Positions 7,134-16,007 of a stretch of DNA of 64,000 bases are shown here, piece by piece. The position numbers were made by a program, and so were the translations under genes. Origin of the DNA: Psychroserpens sp. NJDZ02 (lineage in GTDB: Bacteria; Bacteroidota; Bacteroidia; Flavobacteriales; Flavobacteriaceae); NCBI RefSeq assembly GCF_004843725.1, contig NZ_CP039451.1, forward strand, positions 2,672,001 through 2,736,000, read 5' to 3'. Numbering within the stretch: the first letter of the stretch is position 1; every line of letters begins with the position of its first letter. Below the pieces are notes generated by a model. That model saw nothing but the letters and a program-made list of their open reading frames with translations, did no database searches and was not told where the DNA came from.

Positions 7134-8180
7134 TTAAAGCTTAGAGGTTAGTGTGTCTGTTAATGTAATAGGAATGTAAATTTCAGTCTTCCAAAGTGAA
7201 GGGTTAGGTACTTTTTTGGAGTCATTGATATAAATCTCAAAAGGTTTGTCTTGTGATCGTTCTAATTTTAATTCCGTAATAGCTTTATAAGCTGTGTCCC
7301 ATGCTTTTGGTAGATACGTGTAATTTCCTGTTAAAGTCGTTTTTAATGCAGTTGTTTTTGGCATGTACCCACAAAGGATTTCACTAGTGTTATCATTAAT
7401 AACATTATTCATAACAGGGATTGCTTGCGTCATGATAACATTTCCGGTACTTGGATTCATATCATTATAAATAGTAAAAGGCATTCCTGCTTGAATAATA
7501 GTGTTTTTTGACATATAGTTTATAATTTCTTCATGCTGACGTGCTACTATTTTACTTATATTTTTACCCGATGCCGATGTTGTTTTGTATAGATAAAAGC
7601 CACCACCATACTCTGTAAGACCATCAACTTTGGTGCTATGTTGTTTCATACTTTCTACAACTTTTCTGTCTAAAAGTTCTAAACTACGCTCGTAGTATGG
7701 TCCAATTTGTTTATCCATTCCTCCAGAATAGGCACTGTAGGCTTTAAAACCAAAGGGTAAGTCATGGCCAGAAATAGTCCATGTTACTTCTGTACTGCCA
7801 TCTTCATTTGGAGTAAACGACCAATCTACTTGCGCGCTAGGTTGGTCTCCAAATTGCATATTTTGGGTGATACTTGTATTGGGTTTGGCAGCAATAGTTG
7901 TCATTCTGCCTGTTTCACCTTTATTTAACCAAGTATAAGAGCCATCAATGTCTTTTGTTTGTTCAGGATAAGTAATAATCATTTCAGGATTCTCTTCAAT
8001 CCAAGCATTCCAATCTTTCCAGTTTTTAAAATCAATAACTTCGTCATAAATTAGACTAGCAGGCGCCTCGATAGTTTTGCTTCTAGTGACTGTATACTCA
8101 TTAGGTTGTACTGCAATATAAATTGCTATAGCTATAAATGCAATTAATAAAAGAAACAAGAGGTACTTTATATATTTCAT
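7134..8180 (-). CDS. SRPBCC domain plus GyrI-like effector-binding domain, membrane-anchored
   Basis: A 348-residue protein with one N-terminal membrane helix (residues about 5-25), an SRPBCC/START-like domain (about 30-175; TRSKTIEAPASLIYDEV, VTWTISGHDLPFG) and a C-terminal GyrI-like domain (about 195-345) of the sort that binds small ligands in AraC/MerR regulators. Both folds form hydrophobic ligand cavities. There is no DNA-binding domain, so it is likely a periplasmic-side ligand-binding protein. It is co-transcribed with crcB with no gap, but a link to fluoride is not established. Confidence 0.82.
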   Translation of the reverse strand: MKYIKYLLFLLLIAFIAIAIYIAVQPNEYTVTRSKTIEAPASLIYDEVIDFKNWKDWNAWIEENPEMIITYPEQTKDIDGSYTWLNKGETGRMTTIAAKPNTSITQNMQFGDQPSAQVDWSFTPNEDGSTEVTWTISGHDLPFGFKAYSAYSGGMDKQIGPYYERSLELLDRKVVESMKQHSTKVDGLTEYGGGFYLYKTTSASGKNISKIVARQHEEIINYMSKNTIIQAGMPFTIYNDMNPSTGNVIMTQAIPVMNNVINDNTSEILCGYMPKTTALKTTLTGNYTYLPKAWDTAYKAITELKLERSQDKPFEIYINDSKKVPNPSLWKTEIYIPITLTDTLTSKL

Positions 8181-8274
8181 TCTAAGGAAAATTAAAAGTT
8201 AGTTATTTCAAAGATAATCAATTTTGAAATTCTTAAATTCTTATCTTTAAAGACTTTTAAAAAACTATTTAATT

Positions 8275-10314
8275 ATGAAATTAAAATCAATATTAAGTGC
8301 TGCATTTATTGCAACACTATTAGTGTCTTGCGGTAATGATAAGGTCGAAAAACCTAAAACCGAAGTGGCACCAAAAGTAGAGACTGCTTTTGACTTTAAT
8401 GTCGAGCAATTTGCTGACATTAAGATACTGCGTTACCAAATTCCAGGATGGGAAAACCTAACGTTAAAAGAACAAAAATTAGTTTATTATTTAACACAAG
8501 CAGGATTGTCAGGTCGCGATATTATGTGGGATCAAAATTACAGACATAACCTAAAAATTAGAAAAGCTTTAGAAAACGTTTATACTAATTATAAAGGCGA
8601 TAAAAAGTCAGATAATTGGGCTGCTTTTGAAAGTTATGTAAAGCGTGTATGGTTTAGTAATGGAATTCATCATCATTATTCTAATGACAAGCTTAAGCCG
8701 GAATTCTCTCAAGAGTATTTAAAGGAAATTATGTCGGCTACCAACACAACTTTAGTTGGCGAAGCATTTGATGTTTTATTTAACGATAAGGATAGCAAAA
8801 AAGTAAATCTATCTAAAGGTGTCGATAACGTTGGTTTGTCTGCTGTTAATTTTTATGGGCCAAATGTAACGAATGCTGATGTGGAATCATTTTATAAAAA
8901 AATGAAATCTCCAAATCCAGAAAAGCCACTATCATATGGTTTAAACTCTCAGTTAGTTAAAGAAGATGGTGTGTTAAAAGAGCGTGTGTATAAATCAGGA
9001 GGTTTATATGGTGCTGCAATTGATGAGATTGTAAAATGGTTAGAATTAGCACAAGGTGTTGCAGAAAATGAAGCACAAGGTAATGCTTTAGGACTTTTAG
9101 TTAACTATTATAAAACTGGAGATTTACAAACATGGGACGATTATAACGTTGCTTGGACAGCAGCAACTGCCGGAAATGTAGATTATATTAACAGTTTTAT
9201 CGAAGTTTATAATGACCCTTTAGGATATAGAGGATCTTACGAAACGGTTGTACAAATCAACGATTTTGATATGTCAGCAAAAATGGCTGTATTATCTGAA
9301 AATGCACAATGGTTTGAAGATAACTCACCTTTAATGGATGCGCATAAAAAGAAAAGTGTTGTAGGCGTAACTTATAAAGTTGTAAATGTTGCAGGAGAAG
9401 CAGGAGATGCATCACCAAGCACGCCAATTGGTGTTAACTTACCAAACGCAAACTGGATTCGTGCAGCTGTTGGTAGCAAGTCTGTATCTTTAGGTAATAT
9501 CATTCATGCTTATAATAATGCAGGAAGTACAGGTCGTTTAAAAGAATTTGTAAATGATGATGAAGAATATGAGTTAGAAGAAAAATACGGACAAGTAGCA
9601 GATAAATTACATACAGCATTACACGAAGTTATTGGTCATGCTTCAGGACAATTAAATCCAGGAGTAGGAGAGACTAAAGAGACACTAAAAAATTACGCTT
9701 CAACTTTAGAAGAAGGTCGTGCAGATTTAGTAGGGTTATACTATTTATACAACCCGAAATTACAAGATTTAGGATTGGTAGACGATTGGAAAAAAGTGGG
9801 TATGGCTGCTTATGATGGTTACATCCGTAATGGGTTAATGACACAATTAATTAGATTAAATCTGGGTGATGATGTGGAAGAAGCGCATATGCGTAACAGA
9901 CAATGGGTAAGTGCTTGGGTCTTTGAAAAAGGTCAAGCAGATAACGTTATCGAAAAAATTACTCGTGATGGTAAAACATACTTTAACATCAACGATTACG
10001 AGAAACTACACGGACTTTTTGGACAATTATTAAGAGAAACTCAACGTATTAAGTCTGAAGGCGATTATAAAGCTGTAGAAGATTTAGTAGAAGGTTATGG
10101 TGTAAAAGTAGATAAAGCTATTCATAACGAAGTTTTAGAACGTAATAAGCAATTTACATCTCCAGCATATAGCGGTTTTGTAAATCCAGTATTAGTTCCA
10201 GAAACTAATGCAGCTGGAGAGATTACTGCAATTAAAGTAACACAACCAGAAAGTTTTGAAGGACAAATGTTAGACTATAGTAAAAACCATAGCTTTTTAC
10301 CCGAAGTAAACTAA
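8275..10314 (+). CDS. Dipeptidyl-peptidase III-like zinc metallopeptidase (M49), lipoprotein
   Basis: A 679-residue lipoprotein (LLVSCGND, Cys near residue 19). The M49 signature is HEVIGHASGQL near residue 451, a HEXXGH zinc site, and EEGRADL near residue 481 supplies the third ligand. DPP III enzymes release N-terminal dipeptides; bacterial members differ from the eukaryotic HELLGH form by having five residues or fewer in the motif, as here. The lipid anchor places it in the cell envelope. It is monocistronic, ending at a strong bidirectional terminator. A near -7 box (TATCTTTA, 8242-8249) lies 25 bp before the start. Confidence 0.92.
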   Translation: MKLKSILSAAFIATLLVSCGNDKVEKPKTEVAPKVETAFDFNVEQFADIKILRYQIPGWENLTLKEQKLVYYLTQAGLSGRDIMWDQNYRHNLKIRKALENVYTNYKGDKKSDNWAAFESYVKRVWFSNGIHHHYSNDKLKPEFSQEYLKEIMSATNTTLVGEAFDVLFNDKDSKKVNLSKGVDNVGLSAVNFYGPNVTNADVESFYKKMKSPNPEKPLSYGLNSQLVKEDGVLKERVYKSGGLYGAAIDEIVKWLELAQGVAENEAQGNALGLLVNYYKTGDLQTWDDYNVAWTAATAGNVDYINSFIEVYNDPLGYRGSYETVVQINDFDMSAKMAVLSENAQWFEDNSPLMDAHKKKSVVGVTYKVVNVAGEAGDASPSTPIGVNLPNANWIRAAVGSKSVSLGNIIHAYNNAGSTGRLKEFVNDDEEYELEEKYGQVADKLHTALHEVIGHASGQLNPGVGETKETLKNYASTLEEGRADLVGLYYLYNPKLQDLGLVDDWKKVGMAAYDGYIRNGLMTQLIRLNLGDDVEEAHMRNRQWVSAWVFEKGQADNVIEKITRDGKTYFNINDYEKLHGLFGQLLRETQRIKSEGDYKAVEDLVEGYGVKVDKAIHNEVLERNKQFTSPAYSGFVNPVLVPETNAAGEITAIKVTQPESFEGQMLDYSKNHSFLPEVN

Positions 10315-10350
10315 TCTGAGTCAATCGTTAGAATTAGCTACGTAAAACTA

Positions 10351-10386
10351 AAAAAGCCTTAATCTAAATTTAGATTAAGGCTTTTT
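10351..10386. terminator. Bidirectional terminator
   Basis: A nearly perfect palindrome, AAAAAGCCTTAATCTAAA followed by its complement and a T-run, lies between the convergent peptidase and DUF5723 genes and serves both. Confidence 0.92.
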
Positions 10387-10401
10387 TTATGATATCAATT
10401 T

Positions 10402-11724
10402 TTAGTTTTTACTTTGATAAATTGGAATTTTTAAACCAAGATACAAATCAGCCGTTTTAGATTCTTTAGATATCATGTTTGATAATATAGATCCAGAGCC
10501 TAAAGTTAAAGGGCCTAATCTAAAACCTGCTCCCCAAGCAAAATCTTCATATTGTCTAAAACTAACAGGAGAATAAAAACTAAACCATTTGGTTTCTAAT
10601 CGTGGTGCAATAGTTACAGCATTATTTATTTTGTTAGTGTATTCAGTGTTATTTTGAACTAGCGAAAAAGCACCTAATAAACTCAAATATATTGACTTGT
10701 GTATATTGTAATCTGCGGATAAGCGCAGCGCAGTAGGTAAATTCACTTTTTGTTTACTTGTTGTTTCCACTGAAGTGTAATTGTTATCTAAAAATTCTTC
10801 AGCATCATCATATCCAACAGTGCTTGCTGTTCGATTATTTAAGTCAAAACTATATTGAGTCACATTATCATACGTGATGGAGCCAATATCAGTAATTGAT
10901 AGTCCAACTTTTAAAAGATATTTGTTAAGCCCTTTATTATCTGTGGTATTATCTCTTCGCCATTCATAAGTTATTCCGATATCAGCTCCAAATCCTGTGT
11001 GTAAATCATTAAAGTCGAAATCATCATCATTATTAATATCAATTGTACTTCCATAATTAATACTACCATTAGTGGAAATGGTTTCTGTAGACGCATTATA
11101 GCTACCAGAAAACCCTGGACTATTAAAATAATTAACACCAGCACCTTGTAATAATTTAAGGGTAATACCTCCTTTTAAAAAGTGATCAACGTCATCATAT
11201 AAAACACGACCATAAGCAAAACCAATCTCAGCCCAAGCGTGAGTATTAGTAATCAGATTACTAGAGTCAAAAGAGAAATCTGATACACCATCAAATTCTT
11301 CATTTAAGGTTTCGTATAAACCACCATTAATATTATTTACATTAGCAAAAGCACGGACTCTAGTGATAATACCAACACTGTTTTTGTCGTTGATGTTAAA
11401 CATGAAAGATGGTCCGACAAATTCAGCATTTGAGAAAAAGTTATTCTTATCAGAAGGGAAAAGGTTAGTATTATCATCAATATCTAGATTCTCATCAAAG
11501 ATGTTACTAAAGTCCAGAGCATAATAATCACTACCAACAAAAACGCTTCCTGACATTATATTAATATCTGTTTTAAATCTAGAATCAACAATGTTTGAAG
11601 GGTTGTCTATTACGCCGTGTATACCAGAATAATTATCTACGGCATATCCAACATAGCTTTGTGCGAAAGAAAAAGAAGACAATAAAAGTGCTACAAAAGT
11701 AGCAGTAGGTTTTAAAATATTCAT
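10402..11724 (-). CDS. DUF5723 family outer-membrane beta-barrel protein
   Basis: About 440 residues from the ATG at 11724, chosen because the next residues (MNILKPTATFVALLLSSFSF then AQS) form a clean signal peptide; the longer frame to 11751 adds nine residues before it. The mature part begins SYVGYAVDNYSGIHGVIDNP, typical of DUF5723 barrels with a conserved NPSN region, and has alternating beta-strand composition to the end. Such proteins are predicted outer-membrane channels of unknown cargo in Bacteroidota. It is a single gene facing the bidirectional terminator. Confidence 0.8.
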   Translation of the reverse strand: MNILKPTATFVALLLSSFSFAQSYVGYAVDNYSGIHGVIDNPSNIVDSRFKTDINIMSGSVFVGSDYYALDFSNIFDENLDIDDNTNLFPSDKNNFFSNAEFVGPSFMFNINDKNSVGIITRVRAFANVNNINGGLYETLNEEFDGVSDFSFDSSNLITNTHAWAEIGFAYGRVLYDDVDHFLKGGITLKLLQGAGVNYFNSPGFSGSYNASTETISTNGSINYGSTIDINNDDDFDFNDLHTGFGADIGITYEWRRDNTTDNKGLNKYLLKVGLSITDIGSITYDNVTQYSFDLNNRTASTVGYDDAEEFLDNNYTSVETTSKQKVNLPTALRLSADYNIHKSIYLSLLGAFSLVQNNTEYTNKINNAVTIAPRLETKWFSFYSPVSFRQYEDFAWGAGFRLGPLTLGSGSILSNMISKESKTADLYLGLKIPIYQSKN

Positions 11725-11782
11725 ACTTAAATGGATTTGGTTTAAGTACAAATAAAAGCATTTTATTTAATTATGATAGTTA

Positions 11783-11968
11783 TTATTTAAAAATAACTTT
11801 AATAGCTACAATCATTCCTATAAAACCAAGAAACGCCAAAAGGACCCAAAGCACACCTTTAAAATGGACTTTATGTAAGTTTAAATCCTTTCTGTACATT
11901 CTAATGAGCACAAAAATAAAAGCAATAGCGAATAAAACTCCAAAAACCATTTGTCCTTTACTAAACAT
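11783..11968 (-). CDS. Small two-helix membrane protein (61 aa)
   Basis: A 61-residue protein with two hydrophobic segments (residues about 7-24 and 40-58) separated by a basic loop MYRKDLNLHKVHFKG. No family name recognised; small proteins of this form are common in Flavobacteriaceae. It is upstream of the DUF5723 gene on the same strand with about 58 bp between, and diverges from the MazG-like gene. Confidence 0.65.
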   Translation of the reverse strand: MFSKGQMVFGVLFAIAFIFVLIRMYRKDLNLHKVHFKGVLWVLLAFLGFIGMIVAIKVIFK

Positions 11969-12032
11969 AATTTATTTTTAAGCAAAATTACTAAAACTGA
12001 GGACTAACATCAAGGAATAAAACAACAATTAC

Positions 12033-12419
12033 ATGCAAGATAAAATTGAAGCAGTAAAAGCTTTTCATACAGCTTTTAAAATAGGACATAAAGAGGCACC
12101 AAAGGCAGATTTGGGTGATGCAAAAAACAAATTACGTTTCGAGTTAATGCGAGAGGAAAATGCCGAATATTTGGAGGCTGCTCAAAATAATGACTTAGTG
12201 GAAGTTGCAGATGCTTTAGGGGATATGCTTTATATTTTATGTGGTACAATTATCGAGCATGGTATGCAACATAAAATTGAAGAGGTCTTTGCAGAAATAC
12301 AGCGTAGCAACATGAGTAAATTAGGAGAAGATGGCGAACCAATTTATCGTGAAGACGGAAAAGTATTAAAAGGGCCCAATTACTTTAAGCCAAATATTAA
12401 AGGGATATTAGATAAATAG
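12033..12419 (+). CDS. MazG-like nucleotide pyrophosphohydrolase
   Basis: A 128-residue all-alpha NTP pyrophosphatase. The metal-binding signature is REENAEYLEA near residue 42 (EExxE form) and EVADALGDMLYILCG near residue 62 (ExxD form). Length and spacing suit MazG-like/HisE-like proteins that cleave noncanonical or surplus NTPs to NMP and pyrophosphate. There is no neighbouring histidine gene, so a housecleaning role is more likely than a HisE role. Confidence 0.85.
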   Translation: MQDKIEAVKAFHTAFKIGHKEAPKADLGDAKNKLRFELMREENAEYLEAAQNNDLVEVADALGDMLYILCGTIIEHGMQHKIEEVFAEIQRSNMSKLGEDGEPIYREDGKVLKGPNYFKPNIKGILDK

Positions 12420-12440
12420 TCTAGTGACAAATAAGTACAA

Positions 12441-12469
12441 AAAAAAGCAACCATTTGGTTGCTTTTTTT
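12441..12469. terminator. Bidirectional terminator
   Basis: AAAAAAGCAACC, a short loop and GGTTGCTTTTTT between the convergent MazG-like gene and ilvE. Confidence 0.9.
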
Positions 12470-12502
12470 ATATCTAAAATTAGACAAAACGATACACTTA
12501 AA

Positions 12503-13570
12503 TTAAAGTTTAACTCGCCATCCAAAAGGATCTTCTACTTTATTAGTTTGTATAGCAACAATACGATTTTTTAATTGTGATGCAAAAGAATTTTCTTGTT
12601 CCGGAATTTCAAAATCTTCATCTCTAAATCCAAAACCAGAAATTGGCGAAATTACTGCAGCAGTACCAGCGCCAAACATTTCTTTTAAACTTCCGTTTTT
12701 AGAAGCTTCAACCAGTTCGCTAACTTTTACTTTTCTTACTTCAGTTTTTAAACCTTCAGCTTCGGCCAGTTGTAAAATACTTTTTCTGGTGATACCATCT
12801 AAAATACGATCACTGGTAGGAGACGTTAATAAGGTGTCATTGATACGTATAAAAACGTTCATTGCTCCCGCTTCTTCTATAAATTCGTGAGTAGTATCAT
12901 CCGTCCAAATCACTTGTTGATATCCTTTAGCTTTAGCTAACTGCGTTGGGTAAAATTGACCAGCATAATTACCTCCAGCTTTTGCAAAACCAACACCTCC
13001 ATTAGCACTACGTGAATATTTTTCTTCAATTAATACATTTACTTTTCCAGAAAAATATGCTCCAGAAGGGGCCGTACAAATTATAAATTTATATTCATCT
13101 GCAGGTGAGGCATGAAACCCATTACCTGATGCAAAAATAAAAGGTCTAATATATAATGAACTTCCTTCAGCTGTAGGAATCCAATCTTTTTCTACTTCTA
13201 AAAGTGCTTTTAAACCTTCGTAAAAATAATCTTCTGGTAACTCAGGAATTGATAATCGGTTAGCTGATAAGTTTAAACGTTTCACGTTTTCAAGTGGTCT
13301 AAACATAAAAACATCCTCATTTGCATCTTTGTAGGCTTTCATTCCTTCAAAAATAGATTGCCCGTAATGAAAAATCTTAGCCGATGGGTCTAAAGTTATA
13401 GGGCTGTAAGGAATGATTTCTGGAATTTGCCATTTACCATCTTTATAGTCACACGTCAACATATGATCAGAAAACACCTGTCCGAAAGCTAAATTGTTAA
13501 AATCAATAGAACTGATTTTAGACGTTTCAGTTCTTGTAATTTTTATATCGTTTTTGGTTAAAGTTGCCAT
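12503..13570 (-). CDS. ilvE: Branched-chain amino acid aminotransferase
   Basis: A 355-residue class IV PLP aminotransferase of the longer BCAT type. The PLP lysine is in GVGFAKAGGNYAGQF near residue 195, followed by QQVIWTDDTTHEFIEEAGAMN and the phosphate-binding region TSPTSDRILDGITR. It transfers the amino group between Leu, Ile or Val and 2-oxoglutarate, the last step of synthesis and first of breakdown. The gene stands alone; no ilv genes are near. Start at 13570 gives MATLTKND, normal for the family. Confidence 0.95.
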   Translation of the reverse strand: MATLTKNDIKITRTETSKISSIDFNNLAFGQVFSDHMLTCDYKDGKWQIPEIIPYSPITLDPSAKIFHYGQSIFEGMKAYKDANEDVFMFRPLENVKRLNLSANRLSIPELPEDYFYEGLKALLEVEKDWIPTAEGSSLYIRPFIFASGNGFHASPADEYKFIICTAPSGAYFSGKVNVLIEEKYSRSANGGVGFAKAGGNYAGQFYPTQLAKAKGYQQVIWTDDTTHEFIEEAGAMNVFIRINDTLLTSPTSDRILDGITRKSILQLAEAEGLKTEVRKVKVSELVEASKNGSLKEMFGAGTAAVISPISGFGFRDEDFEIPEQENSFASQLKNRIVAIQTNKVEDPFGWRVKL

Positions 13571-13643
13571 ATATTGTGGTTAAAATTTAGATACAAAAAT
13601 ACAGAATATTATATTAGAAAGTATACTATTGCACTTAAAATAC

Positions 13644-13651
13644 TATCTTTG
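13644..13651 (+). promoter_or_regulatory. Candidate -7 box (TATCTTTG)
   Basis: A perfect TAnnTTTG 26 bp before the DUF4920 gene, which places transcription start shortly before the ATG. No convincing -33 box at the usual spacing. Confidence 0.45.
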
Positions 13652-13677
13652 ATTAACAAAATTTAACAGAGAACAAC

Positions 13678-14196
13678 ATGAGAAATTATTTTATCTTATT
13701 TGCATTATTGTTGGTTATAGTAGGGTGTAAAACCGAAACTAAAAAAGACGAAGCGGTTGAAGCGGCGGAAGAGAGAGCAAAAGAAATTAGTTATAAACCT
13801 TTTGGAAAAGAGATTATAGCTAACGATGCTATGGCTTCTAAATCCATGATTGCTAAATATAGAACCTTAAAAGCAGGAGATAGTATACCTGCAAAAGTAA
13901 CTTTAAAAGTAAAAGAAGTTTGTCAAGCTAAAGGTTGTTGGATGACAGCAGATTTAGGAGATGGTAATGAGGTTATGGTCAAATTTAAAGATTATGGTTT
14001 TTTTATGCCTAAAGATATTGCGGGTGAGTTAGTGATTGTTAATGGTATGGCTTATGTTAAAGAAGTACCAGTAGAGGAGCAACGTCACTATGCAGAAGAT
14101 AAAGGCGCTTCTAAAGAAGAAATAGAAGCTATTACAGAACCAAAACGCACGTATTCTTTTGAAGCCGATGGTGTGTTATTAGTAGATACAAAATAG
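13678..14196 (+). CDS. DUF4920 domain lipoprotein
   Basis: A 172-residue lipoprotein (LVIVGCKTE, Cys near residue 17). The DUF4920 domain has the conserved VCQAKGCWMTADLGDGNEVM with two cysteines, then VKFKDYGFFMPKD and an acidic C-terminal helix. The two-cysteine motif suggests metal or haem-related or redox function, but none is established. The last base of its TAG is the first base of the GTG start of mnmD, so the genes are coupled although the functions look unrelated. Confidence 0.85.
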   Translation: MRNYFILFALLLVIVGCKTETKKDEAVEAAEERAKEISYKPFGKEIIANDAMASKSMIAKYRTLKAGDSIPAKVTLKVKEVCQAKGCWMTADLGDGNEVMVKFKDYGFFMPKDIAGELVIVNGMAYVKEVPVEEQRHYAEDKGASKEEIEAITEPKRTYSFEADGVLLVDTK

Positions 14197-14882
14197 TGAA
14201 ACCACAAATTGAATTAACAAAAGACGGATCTTCAACCTTATTGCATCCAAAGTATAATGCTTTATATCATTCTACTTACGGCGCAATAGAAGAGTCTAAT
14301 TTTGTCTATATAAACGCAGGATTGTTTGCTGTTTTGTCTTCGGAAACGGAACAAGATGTAAAACAACCCTGTTCTATTTTAGAAGTCGGTTTTGGCTCAG
14401 GTCTTAATGCTTTTAATACGTTTTTGAAAACAGAAGCATTGCCTGTTGATATAAATTATGTTGGTATTGAAACCTTTCCAGTAGGACTAGATATTGTGGA
14501 AAAACTAAATTATCCTGAATTGTTTTTGAAAAAGGATAAGCAAGATATTTTTAACACAATGCATGAAGTCTCTTGGGAAGAAGCACATCAGATTTCAAAT
14601 CAGTTTACTTTAGAGAAACGCAATCATGATATTTTTAATTTAAAAATAAAGAATCATTTTGATGTCATTTATTATGATGCATTTGGTCCGGGGGCTCAGC
14701 CAGAGTTATGGACAGCGCCTATTTTCGAAATCATGTATGAAGCGCTTAAAAAAAATGGTGTATTAATTACTTATTGTGCGCAAGGCGCAGCAAGGCGTGC
14801 TATGATAAGTGTGGGTTTTAAGGTCGAAAGATTGCCAGGGCCACCAAATAAACGTCATATTTTAAGAGCAGTAAAGGTTTAG
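14196..14882 (+). CDS. mnmD: tRNA (mnm5s2U34) methyltransferase MnmD
   Basis: A 228-residue Methyltransf_30 domain protein. SAM-binding motif is ILEVGFGSGLNAFNTF near residue 65; YYDAFGPGAQPELWTAPIFE and the final GFKVERLPGPPNKRHILRA are diagnostic of MnmD. It adds the last methyl group to 5-aminomethyl-2-thiouridine at the tRNA wobble position; here it is the free MnmD form without the fused MnmC oxidase. Start is GTG overlapping the upstream stop by one base. Confidence 0.93.
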   Translation: MKPQIELTKDGSSTLLHPKYNALYHSTYGAIEESNFVYINAGLFAVLSSETEQDVKQPCSILEVGFGSGLNAFNTFLKTEALPVDINYVGIETFPVGLDIVEKLNYPELFLKKDKQDIFNTMHEVSWEEAHQISNQFTLEKRNHDIFNLKIKNHFDVIYYDAFGPGAQPELWTAPIFEIMYEALKKNGVLITYCAQGAARRAMISVGFKVERLPGPPNKRHILRAVKV

Positions 14883-15034
14883 CTAGCTAGTCGTTTCTTA
14901 AATAAGATTCAATATTTGTCTATAACACTATCGGTTTTATTTTCAATGACTCAGAATTCATTTTATTTAGTGTTAAACCTTACTTAAACAGGATATTAGT
15001 CACTGTCTAAAATTGTATTTTTAAATAAAAAACA

Positions 15035-15937
15035 ATGCGCATATTAATTACAGGAGCAACAGGATTAATTGGTACTGAAATTGTAAAGCAATGTCAAAAA
15101 AATAATATTGCTGTTAACTATTTAACCACTAGTAAATCCAAATTATCTAATTCCGAAAACTATAAAGGGTTTTACTGGGATCCATCAAATAACCAAATTG
15201 ATAAAGACTGTTTAGATGAGGTAGATGCCATTATTCATTTAGTAGGAGCAAGTATTTCTAAATGTTGGACAGAGGCTTATAAAAAGACGATTTTGTTAAG
15301 TCGTATCCAAACGTCTCAATTATTATTTGACACGCTTAAAAACACGACTAATCAAGTCAAGCACATCATATCTGCTAGTGCAATTGGTATTTACCCTAAT
15401 TCCTTAACCAATTATTATACAGAGGACACCACTGAGGTCAGTACCTCTTTTTTAGGGCAAGTCGTTAAACAATGGGAACAAGCAGTGGATGCTTTCTCTA
15501 CTTTAAATATAATGGTCTCTAAAGTTAGGATTGGTTTAGTATTATCCTCTAAAGGAGGCGCACTGCCAGAAATGGCCAAACCCATTAAATTTGGTATGGG
15601 GGCGGCATTTGGTTCTGGAAAACAATGGCAATCCTGGATACATGTTACTGATTTGGCTAGTTTGTTTTTACATATATTAATTAATGAATTAGAAGGTGTT
15701 TATAATGGTGTGGCACCCAATCCAGAAACTAATAGCTATTTAACCAAGGCTATTGCAAAACAATTAAAACGCCCATTACTTTTACCTAATATTCCAGAAT
15801 TTGCAATGAATTTAATATTAGGCGAAATGCATATTTTATTATTTGAAAGTCAAAGGGTCAGTTCTCAAAAAACAGAAGACACCGGATTTAACTTTATTCA
15901 TTATAATTTGCAGAGTGCTTTGCAAGCCGAGTATTAA
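15035..15937 (+). CDS. TIGR01777 family NAD-dependent epimerase
   Basis: A 300-residue extended short-chain dehydrogenase-like protein. The Rossmann start is ILITGATGLIGTEIVKQC; IIHLVGASISKCWTEAYK and the ending with ESQRVSSQK are family marks (YfcH, and SulA-like proteins of plants). The catalytic YxxxK is modified. It may act on nucleotide sugars, but no substrate is known. It is a single gene with a near -7 box TATTTTTA before the start. Confidence 0.88.
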   Translation: MRILITGATGLIGTEIVKQCQKNNIAVNYLTTSKSKLSNSENYKGFYWDPSNNQIDKDCLDEVDAIIHLVGASISKCWTEAYKKTILLSRIQTSQLLFDTLKNTTNQVKHIISASAIGIYPNSLTNYYTEDTTEVSTSFLGQVVKQWEQAVDAFSTLNIMVSKVRIGLVLSSKGGALPEMAKPIKFGMGAAFGSGKQWQSWIHVTDLASLFLHILINELEGVYNGVAPNPETNSYLTKAIAKQLKRPLLLPNIPEFAMNLILGEMHILLFESQRVSSQKTEDTGFNFIHYNLQSALQAEY

Positions 15938-16007
15938 TATTATGTTGCTGATTTACTGTGAATAAAAAATGATATGGATTCTTGTAAAAGACAAGTAAGC
16001 TTCACCT

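Noticed and set aside
7134..8274. Fluoride riboswitch for crcB
   Set aside because: The leader in front of the crcB operon is under 100 bp and no fold of that class was seen.
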